A stretch of DNA of 64,000 bases from JBFWWP01 sp050246115 (GTDB taxonomy: Bacteria > Planctomycetota > UBA8108 > UBA1146 > JAJFFE01), in NCBI GenBank assembly GCA_050246115.1, contig JBFWWP010000014.1, positions 62,001 to 126,000 on the forward strand, given 5' to 3'. Positions 36,227 to 44,070 of this stretch are shown here, one piece after another (the first letter of the stretch is position 1; every line of letters begins with the position of its first letter). The notes below the pieces were generated by a model that was not told the origin of the DNA, searched no databases, and saw only the letters and a program-made list of their open reading frames with translations. A program made the position numbers and the translations under genes.

Positions 36227-36448
36227 CTACTTCTTCTTCTTGGTGTCCTTCTCTTCCTTCTCTTCCTTCTTCTTCTTACCCGCTGCGCGCGCCTTCAGAA
36301 CGCGAACCTTCGGGAGCCCGTATGGGCTGGAATCATCGGTTTTGAACTTGCCGACCCGCTCCAGTTCGTTGATTCGCTCGGCGCGACTGAGAACGTTCCG
36401 CGGGCGAACAAGTGCATCTTTGAGTTTCAGAGTTCGGTCGATCGACAT
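36227..36448 (-). CDS. PVC-superphylum small basic protein
   Basis: The 73-residue protein starts MSIDRTLKLKDALVRPRNVL, then SRAERINELERVGKF and SPYGLPKVRVLK. This closely matches the small basic protein known as a signature of Planctomycetes, Verrucomicrobia and Chlamydiae. That family was described as a nucleic-acid-binding protein resembling ribosomal protein L30, probably associated with the ribosome. After the conserved core there is a Lys/Glu-rich C-terminal tail (about residues 52-73) that looks disordered. It is the strongest single marker in this window for placement in the PVC group. It is a single gene on the minus strand. Confidence 0.87.
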   Translation of the reverse strand: MSIDRTLKLKDALVRPRNVLSRAERINELERVGKFKTDDSSPYGLPKVRVLKARAAGKKKKEEKEEKDTKKKK

Positions 36449-36583
36449 GTGCCTGCCTCTTGGCTCTGATCCTTGGGTTTCGAGCGCGCCTCCCGGGCGG
36501 TCACATTGGGTGTCTGCCCGATTGCTGGGGGCTCGCCAAAACGTGGGAGAGTAACCGTTCGCCCCTCGGGCGGCAAGCCGGGA

Positions 36584-37705
36584 TCAGGCCTTCGCGGTCG
36601 CACCGACCCGGGAGCGGGCCGCACGGCCGGGCCCGACCTCGCCTGCAGTGGCGCCCACCCGGATGGGGTTGGTCAGCACCCACAGGCGTTCCTGGCAGTA
36701 GATCTCGGCGCGGTACAGCCCCGGGCCGGCGATCGCCACGAGCCCATCCGCGTCCGGGCTCACCACGCTCCGGTGTCCGTCGCGAATCAGACAAACCTCG
36801 ATCGGATCGTCGGTTGCGACGGCTATGCGCAGCCCGTCGCCGGCCCGCTCCCAGCGCACGTCGGCGCGCCCGAGGCCGGCGCCGAGAACGTTGGCGAAAC
36901 GACCTTCCCGGAGGGTCGTGCGCAGGGCTTCGAGGTCGAGGCCGGCGTCGCCCGTCGGGGGTGGCGTCCACGCCACGAGTTGATGCGTTCGAAACAGCTG
37001 CTCGTAAGCCGGCGTTCGAACTCGTCCGCCGAGTGCCTGCCGATAGTGGGCGTCGAGCCCCACGAAGCCCACGACCGAACGTTCCTGGTTCAGGCGATCC
37101 CAGCGGGCAAGAAGTTCGCGCGAAGGCATCGAGTCCGGCAGGTGACCGCGTACGAGCCGCGACCGGAGGTTCCACGGGCGAACACTGACCGCCCAGTCGA
37201 CCAGGAAGGTACTGAGTTCGATCCCGTCGATCGGTTGATCCCATCGCCGCCACGGTGCGTTGTAGGTGGCGAGCCATGGGTTCAGGAACCCTGCTGGGTG
37301 CGGTACCCAGGCGAACGCGTTCTGGGCGTGAATCTCCGCGAGAATCGCGGGAGTAGATCGGCGGTGGAGGTCGTTGGGGAGTCGCTCGAGTCCCAACGCC
37401 AGAAGGTGCCGCCCGAAGCGCGACGGAGTGACTTCGACCTCGACGCCGAGCAGGACCCTTCCGTGATACCCTTCGTCGCAGCGTGCGGCTTGGGTGTTGT
37501 GGTCGGTGACGATGACGAAGTCGAGACCCGCCTGAGCGGCGGCTTCGACCACTTGGGGGACGGATCGATTCCCGTCGGAGTGGTCGGTGTGCACGTGGAT
37601 GACGCCCCACCTCGGAACCAAGTCGGCGTCGTTGTCGGTAGACAAGGAAGTGATCCCCTTCGCGGCCGCGGCGTCGCTCTGCTCCACCTCGGTCCAGGTC
37701 TGCAC
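36584..37705 (-). CDS. PHP-domain hydrolase, N-terminal
   Basis: The 373-residue protein (GTG 37705) has PHP-type metal motifs in the first half: HVHTDHSDG (about residue 37), IVTDHNT, GVEVEV, VPHPAGF and a late GLDAH. Residues about 270-373 form a separate beta-rich C-terminal part. The PHP fold supports phosphoesterase or related metallohydrolase activity, with the substrate unknown. It lies downstream of a flippase-like membrane protein (12-base gap), which may be in the same operon. It is not closely similar to the PHP gene at 24043-24855. Confidence 0.75.
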   Translation of the reverse strand: MQTWTEVEQSDAAAAKGITSLSTDNDADLVPRWGVIHVHTDHSDGNRSVPQVVEAAAQAGLDFVIVTDHNTQAARCDEGYHGRVLLGVEVEVTPSRFGRHLLALGLERLPNDLHRRSTPAILAEIHAQNAFAWVPHPAGFLNPWLATYNAPWRRWDQPIDGIELSTFLVDWAVSVRPWNLRSRLVRGHLPDSMPSRELLARWDRLNQERSVVGFVGLDAHYRQALGGRVRTPAYEQLFRTHQLVAWTPPPTGDAGLDLEALRTTLREGRFANVLGAGLGRADVRWERAGDGLRIAVATDDPIEVCLIRDGHRSVVSPDADGLVAIAGPGLYRAEIYCQERLWVLTNPIRVGATAGEVGPGRAARSRVGATAKA

Positions 37706-37717
37706 GAGCTGGGTCGA

Positions 37718-38815
37718 CTACCGCTCCCGCGCAAGCGGCGTCAAGTCGGCCGGGTTGCCTTCTTCTTCGGTCGCGCGCGAGACCTCCTCCAGTTCCTTCC
37801 GCCCGCGGACGTAGAAGTAGATGCCGATCAGCGCCCAGAAGATCCACGAGACGCGAACCAACAACATCAAGTCTCCGCCGCGTGCCTGGCCAACGGACTC
37901 GAAAAGCAGGCTGTAGGCCGCCTCCCCCACCCCGGCACCGGCTGGCGTCAACGGGATGGCTGCCGCGAGCTGCCCAACCGGGACCAGCAAAAAGAGGTGC
38001 GCTGCCGTTGGCGTGTCGCCGCCCAGCAAAGCGCGCGCAGCGCAGAGGTTCATCAACACTCCGAATGTGTGCGCTACCACCGAGATCGCAGTCGTCGCCA
38101 AGAGGGTCCGTCGCTTCGCGCTCAGCTCCCAAAGAGCGGTCATGAGGCTCGTTGCGATGCGGTGACCGGGAACCCGACCGAGCACGCGTTCGCGAAATCG
38201 CCGCCACCGGGGATGCCGCCAAAGGGACTCCCAGGACAAGATGACGCCGCCCGCGAGGACGAGCGAGAACAACAATCCGATCCCGATCGCCACCCGCAAC
38301 AGCGTCGGGTCGGCCAACGTCTGACGCGCGTTCACGATCAATGCGAGAAGCCCCAGGACCATCAACCCGGCGACGCCGATCACGCGATCGAGAATGACCG
38401 AAAGCACGGCGGCAGCCCGTCGAGTCGGAGCCTCCCGCGCGATGTAGAAGCCTTTGACGACGTCGCCCCCGGTTGCTCCGGGAATCACCTGGCTGAAGAG
38501 CAGGCCGATCCAGCTGAGGCGAATCACGTCAGCGAACGACGTCGGCACGTGAAATGCCAAGAGCAAGCATCGCCAGCGAACGAACGTGAAGAACAGTTGC
38601 GCGAGGAAGCAGAGTTGAGCGAGGGCGAGCCACCACGGGTGCTCGAGCGCCGTGAGCAAACGTCCGGGCTCGACACGTCCGCCCGCAACCAGCGCCCACA
38701 GAAGTCCAGCGCTGAGACCACACGCGACCGCGCCCTTCAGGAAGGCTCGGAGCCACCGCCGACGCCGTTGGGACATTCGCGGCTTCAGGGAGGCCTGTGC
38801 CTCACGGGTGATCAT
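37718..38815 (-). CDS. Flippase-like / LPG-synthase TM-region membrane protein (UPF0104/YbhN-like)
   Basis: The 365-residue protein has about eight hydrophobic helices and the conserved family region FTFVRWRCLLLAF, GLLFSQVIPGATGGDVVKGFY, VILDRVIGVAG and the late PAGAGVGEAAYSLLFE. Members of this superfamily (AglD, YbhN, MprF N-terminal domain) are related to lipid or polyprenyl flippases and glycosyl-lipid transfer. ATG 38815 lies inside the preceding gene's 3' end (stop at 38802), so translation is coupled to the lipoprotein upstream. The substrate is not predictable from sequence. Confidence 0.85.
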   Translation of the reverse strand: MITREAQASLKPRMSQRRRRWLRAFLKGAVACGLSAGLLWALVAGGRVEPGRLLTALEHPWWLALAQLCFLAQLFFTFVRWRCLLLAFHVPTSFADVIRLSWIGLLFSQVIPGATGGDVVKGFYIAREAPTRRAAAVLSVILDRVIGVAGLMVLGLLALIVNARQTLADPTLLRVAIGIGLLFSLVLAGGVILSWESLWRHPRWRRFRERVLGRVPGHRIATSLMTALWELSAKRRTLLATTAISVVAHTFGVLMNLCAARALLGGDTPTAAHLFLLVPVGQLAAAIPLTPAGAGVGEAAYSLLFESVGQARGGDLMLLVRVSWIFWALIGIYFYVRGRKELEEVSRATEEEGNPADLTPLARER

Positions 38816-39560
38816 CGAGCCACTCTCGCCAACGCGCAGGCAGGTACGAGAAGTCAGCACCCAAGAGCACGAGCCCGGCGCGATGGCATTGGTAGCGAAG
38901 ATTACCGTCTTCAGCAGGGTTGACGATGACCAGCGCCAACGGCTTCACCCATGAGGCATCGCCCACCCGAGCCATGGACTTCGCTGCTTCGATCCGAACC
39001 AGCAGGTCGGAGTCCCGGAGGAGCAAGTCGGTGAGGATTTCCTGACGCTCCGCGGGTGCTACGTCTCGCAGAGCCTGGACCGCCACCAGACGCACCGTTG
39101 ACTCCGGATTGCGTGTGCCGCGGGCAGCGATGGTGCCTGCGCACGGCAGCTCTCCTTGCACGGCGATGGAGATCAGGTTCGTGAGTGCGACCGTGTCTTG
39201 TTCTTCTTCCTGGCGGTCGATCTCGCTGGGGTTATCCTTGCCCGGGAACCGCCGCAGGATGAACGCGTTGATCCGATCGCGAGTGTCGACGGCCTCGGGG
39301 TCACTGGGTCGGGCGGAACTCAGCCTCGACCCGAGATCCAGAATCGCGCGCCGTCGTGCTTCAGGGCTTCCCTGGCGGGCTCCGTCGAGCAGGGTCTCCA
39401 CGCCGACGCAGCCCAAGAGCGGGTACACACCGAGGCCAAGCAGCACCACCCAGCTGAGGCGGCGTGAGCGGCCCGCAAACACACGCTGGCGCGAACGGGC
39501 CGACGTCGGGGTTCCTGACGGATCCGCGGTCTTCGGTGCTGGGTAGGGCGTGCGCAACAT
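38802..39560 (-). CDS. HEAT-repeat lipoprotein
   Basis: The 252-residue protein starts at ATG 39560. An N-terminal basic region is followed by the hydrophobic VVLLGLGVYPLLGC, a lipobox with the Cys at about residue 51. The mature part shows helical repeats of the HEAT/PBS type: VRLVAVQALRDVAP and VRIEAAKSMARVG, preceded by an RRAILDLGSR unit and followed by an RYQCHRAGLVLLG unit. Such repeats mediate protein contacts. The gene overlaps the 5' end of the flippase-like gene. No enzyme motif is present. A smaller HEAT-type lipoprotein occurs at 50173-50550. Confidence 0.75.
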   Translation of the reverse strand: MLRTPYPAPKTADPSGTPTSARSRQRVFAGRSRRLSWVVLLGLGVYPLLGCVGVETLLDGARQGSPEARRRAILDLGSRLSSARPSDPEAVDTRDRINAFILRRFPGKDNPSEIDRQEEEQDTVALTNLISIAVQGELPCAGTIAARGTRNPESTVRLVAVQALRDVAPAERQEILTDLLLRDSDLLVRIEAAKSMARVGDASWVKPLALVIVNPAEDGNLRYQCHRAGLVLLGADFSYLPARWREWLDDHP

Positions 39561-39876
39561 TGGCCGGGTCGACTCCTTTGCCCCAAGGGGCCGCTCAACC
39601 GAAATCACCGATTCGCCGTCACGAACGCGCCGATCGCCAATCGCCGATCGCCAATCCCTGTGCGAACCTCGAACGAACCTTGTGGGCCGAGCACCAGCGC
39701 CCAAGACAAGCCCAATTTGGGACCACGGCAATCGCGGGACCTTCGACGACCCGTGACCAACGAACCCGAACCCGGATCGCCCGGCGAACCCGCGGATGAG
39801 TGTGCATCGATCCTGCGGCTGCCTTATAACTCGACCCCCGTCAGCCGGAAAGGCCACGTCGGAAAGGCCACGCTGG

Positions 39877-41691
39877 ATGTCGCGAAATGGATGGCGTGCC
39901 TGGTGGTTCCTGCCGCTCGCCTTTCCTTGGACGTTGTTGCTCTCTCTCAACGAAGGGCCTCGGTCCCGCGCGGACTTCGTGTGGGTGAACGGCACGGACC
40001 CTGCCAGCCTGGATCCTGCGCTCGCCACCGGTGCCCCCGAGGGTCGCCTGCTGCGCACCCTCTACGAAGGACTGACTCAGCTCGACCCGCGCACTCTGGA
40101 GGTCGTGCCCGGAGTCGCCGAGCGCTGGGAAGTGTCGCCTCAGGGGACCGAGATCCGCTTCTTCCTGCGATCCGACGCGCGCTGGTCGAACGGCGAATCG
40201 GTGACCGCTGAGGACTTCGTTCGGTCGTGGCAGCGCCTGCTCTCGCCCGACACCCGAGCGCGCAACGGAGATCTGCTGTGGTGTGTCGCCGGCGCGCGTA
40301 CGTTCAGCCGCACGGGCGGTGACTGGGACCGCGTCGGACTTCTCGCCCCGAAGCCTGACGTACTCGAGGTACGCCTCGAGCATCCCGTGGCCCATTTCCT
40401 GTTTCTGACGGGACTGCATCCGTTGTTTCCCGTCCACCGCACGACCCGCGAGGGCGCGCATCCCGAGGCTGCTCCGTCCGGGTCCACGAGTCCGTTGATC
40501 TCGAATGGTGCCTTCCGATTGTCGGAGCGCCGACTTCGTCACTCGATTCGGATGGACCGCAACCCCTACTATTGGGATCAAGCGTCGGTCGCGCTGCAGA
40601 GTCTCGAAGCCCTGTCGGTGGAGTCCGACAACACGGCCCTCAATCTCTTCCTCGCGGGCTCGGTCGACTGGGCCGTTGGCGTTCCGCGTTCCGTCGTGGG
40701 CACCCTGGCGGCGTCCCCGGAGTTTGCTGCCCGCTACCGCCCGACGCCTTACTTCGGCCTCGAGTTCTTGCGCGTGAACGTCACGCGGCCGCCGTTCGAC
40801 GATCCCGAAGTCCGGCGAGCGCTGTCCCTAGCGGTGAATCGCGAGGAGATCGTCGAGCGCGTCACGCGCGCGGGCGAGCAACCGGCTTGGAGCTTCGTGC
40901 CGTGGCCGCAGCCTGCCCTCGATCGCCTCGCGTCGCAACACGCGGCTGCGGGCCGGGCAGCACAGCCGGCAGCGTCGCCTCCCGCTCCCTGGTACCCGCG
41001 CTCCTACATCGGCGCTGCGACCCCGACGGCCCGTCGCGAGGTGTCGTCAAGGGATTGGCCGACTCTTGGATATGACCCATCGGCGGCGCGCAGCCGACTG
41101 CGCGCTCTCGGGTATCGCGTTCCGCGAGCGACGCCAGCTCGTATGGCCAGCGACACCGACCCGGTCGGTGCCGACCCGGGCTTCACCGACGGACGCGCGT
41201 TTCCCGCGTTCGAGCTGCTCTACAACTCCGGGTCGCTCAACGAACGCATGGCAGAGGTGATCCAGGACCAGTGGCACCGCGAGCTCGGGATCGACGTACG
41301 CCTCACCCACCAGGAGTGGGGCAGCTACCTGGAGCGCACGCGGTCGCTCGCGTACTCCGTGGCTCGTTCCTCGTGGATTGGCGATTATCTCGATCCCGCC
41401 TCCTTTCTCGAAGTACTGGCGACCGATGGGCCCAACAACCGCACCGGTTGGAGTCGACTCGAGTACGACGAGCGCTTGCGACGTGCAGCGGGCCTCGTCG
41501 ACGCTTCTCAAAGAGCCAAGTTGCTCCAAGAAGCCGAAGCCCTGCTCCTCGACGAGCTTCCGGTCATCCCGCTGTACTACTACGTCACGGGCAGCCTGTT
41601 CTCCGATCGCTTCGACGGCCTCACGCCAAACCTGCTCGATCTGCACTCCCCCCGTTGGTTTCGGCCCGTGAAGCAGGAGTCGCCACGGTGA
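39877..41691 (+). CDS. Peptide ABC transporter, substrate-binding protein (OppA/DppA family)
   Basis: The 604-residue protein belongs to the family 5 extracellular solute-binding proteins that deliver oligopeptides to ABC transporters. It has a hydrophobic export segment near the start (WFLPLAFPWTLLL; ATG 39877 with GGAAAGG upstream), then WVNGTDPASLDPALATGAPEGRLLRTLYEGLT, a signature N-terminal region. VTAEDFVRSWQRLL, ISNGAFRLSE and a late GDYLDPASFLE are further family elements. Its stop overlaps the next gene's GTG (41688), so it is translationally coupled to the permeases. The ligand is not predictable from sequence. Confidence 0.88.
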   Translation: MSRNGWRAWWFLPLAFPWTLLLSLNEGPRSRADFVWVNGTDPASLDPALATGAPEGRLLRTLYEGLTQLDPRTLEVVPGVAERWEVSPQGTEIRFFLRSDARWSNGESVTAEDFVRSWQRLLSPDTRARNGDLLWCVAGARTFSRTGGDWDRVGLLAPKPDVLEVRLEHPVAHFLFLTGLHPLFPVHRTTREGAHPEAAPSGSTSPLISNGAFRLSERRLRHSIRMDRNPYYWDQASVALQSLEALSVESDNTALNLFLAGSVDWAVGVPRSVVGTLAASPEFAARYRPTPYFGLEFLRVNVTRPPFDDPEVRRALSLAVNREEIVERVTRAGEQPAWSFVPWPQPALDRLASQHAAAGRAAQPAASPPAPWYPRSYIGAATPTARREVSSRDWPTLGYDPSAARSRLRALGYRVPRATPARMASDTDPVGADPGFTDGRAFPAFELLYNSGSLNERMAEVIQDQWHRELGIDVRLTHQEWGSYLERTRSLAYSVARSSWIGDYLDPASFLEVLATDGPNNRTGWSRLEYDERLRRAAGLVDASQRAKLLQEAEALLLDELPVIPLYYYVTGSLFSDRFDGLTPNLLDLHSPRWFRPVKQESPR

Positions 41692-42605
41692 TCCGTTTTC
41701 TGCTCGTCCGCAGTCTCTGGGTAGTCCTCACGCTCTGGTGCGTGTTCACGATCTCCTTCATCTTGATGCGCGTCGTCCCAGGAAGTCCGTTCGACGACGA
41801 GAAGGGTCTGCCGCAAGAAGTGCGCGCGCGCCTGGAGCAGCAGTTCGGATTCCACCGTCCGCTGTGGGAGCAGTACTGGACGACTCTCGCCGCATACCTG
41901 CAAGGGGACGCGGGGCGGTCCTACCGTTTGCGGGACTACAGCGTTTCCGAGGTGATCGCGGAGGGCTTCCCGGTCTCGGCGACGCTGGGAGGGTTCGCGC
42001 TATGGTTCGCGCTCGTCCTCGGACTGGGAGCTGGCGCCCTGGCCGCGTCGCGACCAGGGTCCTACCTCGAAGGTGCGATCATCGCCGGCTCGAACTTCGC
42101 GATCGCTCTTCCCAACTTCGTGATCGCGGGCGGAACGATCCTGCTGCTCTCCTTCGGGTGGCGCCTGCTGCCCCCCGCGGGTTGGGGAAGCGTGCGCGAG
42201 CTGCTGCTGCCGGGGTTCTGTCTTGGCGCACCCTTCGCAGCCGCGATCGCGCGACTCACGCGGACCGGATTGCGAGAGGAGCTGTCGCGAGAGTACGTGC
42301 GCACCGCTCACGCAAAGGGTCTTTCTCCGCTGCGTGTCGTGGTGGTGCACGCGCTCCCGCTGGCGCTCATGCCGGTCGTTTCGTTCCTCGGACCCGCCAC
42401 CGCCGGGGTGCTGACCGGTTCGCTCGTGATCGAGAAGATCTTCGCCATCCCAGGGCTGGGAAGTCACTTCGTCCAGGCCGCACTGAGCCGCGACTACACT
42501 CTCGCGCTCGGCGTCGTGCTGACCTATACGCTCCTCATCTCGGTGATCCATCTCGTCGTGGATGTCGCGTATCGCACGTTGGACCCCCGGGTGACGACAT
42601 GGTGA
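41688..42605 (+). CDS. Peptide ABC transporter permease (OppB/DppB-like)
   Basis: The 305-residue membrane protein (GTG 41688) has the DppB/OppB layout: an N-terminal helix, a periplasmic loop with VPGSPFDDEKGLP, and five further helices with the EAA-type cytoplasmic loop (REYVRTAHAKGLSPLRVVVVHALPLAL). This loop couples to the ATPase. It precedes a second permease. No ATP-binding protein gene is present in the cluster, so the ATPase subunits must be encoded elsewhere or the genes have been separated. Confidence 0.9.
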   Translation: MIRFLLVRSLWVVLTLWCVFTISFILMRVVPGSPFDDEKGLPQEVRARLEQQFGFHRPLWEQYWTTLAAYLQGDAGRSYRLRDYSVSEVIAEGFPVSATLGGFALWFALVLGLGAGALAASRPGSYLEGAIIAGSNFAIALPNFVIAGGTILLLSFGWRLLPPAGWGSVRELLLPGFCLGAPFAAAIARLTRTGLREELSREYVRTAHAKGLSPLRVVVVHALPLALMPVVSFLGPATAGVLTGSLVIEKIFAIPGLGSHFVQAALSRDYTLALGVVLTYTLLISVIHLVVDVAYRTLDPRVTTW

Positions 42606-43639
42606 TGCACGCACCCGGCCCCGCCGGTGCCACGCGCTCTCCGCATCCGCGACGACCTCACCGGAGGGCCTTTCGCGCCAGCGCCTGCATTCTGGGGGCA
42701 ATCGTCGGCCTGGCGTTGCTCACGCCCGCGCTCCCGCTGGAGCTACCCGACCGCACTCGTACCGATCGCGCGCTGCAGCCGCCGACGTGGCACGGTGACG
42801 ATGGGTTTTGGCTGCACGACGCGGAACCGGCTGCGCGTCTGGCGGAACTCACGGCTTGGGATCGGCAGCTGGTGCGCCTGCGACAGTCGCTGTTCGGCCG
42901 CCGTTGCCTACCGCCCCTCTGTGGCCGCGACGGGCTCGGGCGATGCCTTCTGTCGCGCATCGGTTGGGGCGCGCGCCTGTCGATTGCCGTCGGTCTTTGT
43001 GCGGGGTTGATCGCGCTCGTCTGTGGCGTCACGTACGGAGCCGTTGCCGGATACTTCGGCGGCTGGGTGGATCAGTTCTTGATGCGGGCTGTAGACGTGT
43101 TGTACGGCGTACCCTTCATCTTCGTAGTGATCTTCCTGATCACCGTCTTCCGTGACCCCGATCGCCACGGGGACGCTGCACACGGCAGCAATCTCCCGAT
43201 CTTCTTTGGGGTCATGGGGCTCGTGTCTTGGTTGACCATGGCGCGCGTGGTTCGCGGTCAGGTCTTGTCGTTGCGTGAGCGCGAGTATGTGACGGCAGCC
43301 CGGTCGCTCGGGGCTCGTCCGAGCGAAGTGATGATCCGTCACCTCCTGCCGAACCTGGCGCCAGTCGTCGTGGTCTACCTGACGCTGACGATCCCGCGCA
43401 TCATGCTGCTCGAGTCCTTCGTGTCTTTTCTTGGCTTGGGCGTTCAGGCACCGGCGGTCTCCTGGGGCCTGCTCGCACGGGACGCGTTCGAAGTGATGAA
43501 CCCCTTGGACACGCCGTGGTGGCTCGTCGTCTGGCCCGCGCTTGCGTTGGGCACTACACTCTTTTGTCTCGGGGTCCTCGGTGACACCCTGCCGAGTGTC
43601 GTCGGGATCCAGCGGGAAACGGGGCAGCAGCGCCGTTAA
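42599..43639 (+). CDS. Peptide ABC transporter permease (OppC/DppC-like)
   Basis: The 346-residue membrane protein (ATG 42599; 42602 and 42605 also possible) overlaps the end of OppB. It has an N-terminal helix, a periplasmic region of about 90 residues with the DGLGRCLLSRIGWGAR motif (family D-x-G-R-D-x-x-S-R), helices around residues 130-170 and 180-230, an EAA-type loop with REYVTAARSLGARPSEVMIRHLLPN, and a terminal QAPAVSWG...PWWLVVWPALAL. That is the OppC pattern. The two permeases should form the channel. It is followed by a hairpin and a repeat element. Confidence 0.9.
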   Translation: MVMHAPGPAGATRSPHPRRPHRRAFRASACILGAIVGLALLTPALPLELPDRTRTDRALQPPTWHGDDGFWLHDAEPAARLAELTAWDRQLVRLRQSLFGRRCLPPLCGRDGLGRCLLSRIGWGARLSIAVGLCAGLIALVCGVTYGAVAGYFGGWVDQFLMRAVDVLYGVPFIFVVIFLITVFRDPDRHGDAAHGSNLPIFFGVMGLVSWLTMARVVRGQVLSLREREYVTAARSLGARPSEVMIRHLLPNLAPVVVVYLTLTIPRIMLLESFVSFLGLGVQAPAVSWGLLARDAFEVMNPLDTPWWLVVWPALALGTTLFCLGVLGDTLPSVVGIQRETGQQRR

Positions 43640-43737
43640 ACCCGCATGCTTCATGAAGCTTGATGCGAGGAGGCCTGAGTCTTGTTCTGGCAAGGAAGAG
43701 CAGCGAAGTCGACCGGAGGTGACCTGTGTTTGGTCAT

Positions 43738-43789
43738 TGAGGACCGAATTCGCTGCAATGACGAAGCCAGAGCGACACTTCGGTCCTCA
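43738..43789. terminator. Inverted repeat downstream of the permease gene
   Basis: TGAGGACCGAA (43738-43748) and TTCGGTCCTCA (43779-43789) form a perfect 11-bp stem with a 30-base loop. There is no T-tract. It directly precedes the repeat copy and may belong to that repeat type rather than being a terminator. Confidence 0.45.
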
Positions 43790-43792
43790 GCA

Positions 43793-43880
43793 GGGTGAGG
43801 ATTTCGAGGTTTTCGGATCGCTCGAAGATGGTCCGAAGCGACGAGCAAGAGGGTGAAGTTATTCTTGGGCGACTCCTAAG
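43793..43880. repeat. Palindromic dispersed repeat, copy 2 (right arm)
   Basis: GTGAGGATTTCGAGGTTTTC then GGATCGCTCGAAGATGGTCC, continuing to GAAGTTATTCTTGGGCGACTCCTAAG. This is nearly identical to 2624-2711 of copy 1 (a few substitutions). The left arm of the copy 1 type is absent; in its place is the unrelated inverted repeat at 43738-43789. Confidence 0.9.
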
Positions 43881-44070
43881 TTCTCGCAGACGGACTCACG
43901 ATCTCGCTGCCGGATCGCGATCCGATGATGACGCGGGAGCCCGAGGAGCGACGTTGCTGCTGGGCTCACGACCGACGAGTCTCGCCCTTGTCTACCGTAC
44001 TGCCCCGAGGCATGCGCGTGCAGCGTGTGCTCTGGGGTTGACCGGGTACTTCTCCTGGAGAGGAACTTAC

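Larger units (their letters stand above)
43640..44070. other. Intergenic region with palindromic repeat copy
   Basis: 431 bases between the permease and the amidohydrolase. It contains the hairpin at 43738-43789 and the repeat copy at 43793-43880. The long open frame through it belongs to the repeat and not to a gene. Confidence 0.7.

Noticed and set aside
36501..38222. 573-residue minus-strand frame overlapping the PHP gene
   Set aside because: Out of frame with the PHP motifs and Arg-rich; the shorter frame at 36584-37705 carries the family motifs.
36473..38923. 816-residue plus-strand open frame over the PHP and flippase-like genes
   Set aside because: Antisense to two genes with clear motifs; sequence is Arg/Pro-rich without domain patterns and lacks a ribosome site.
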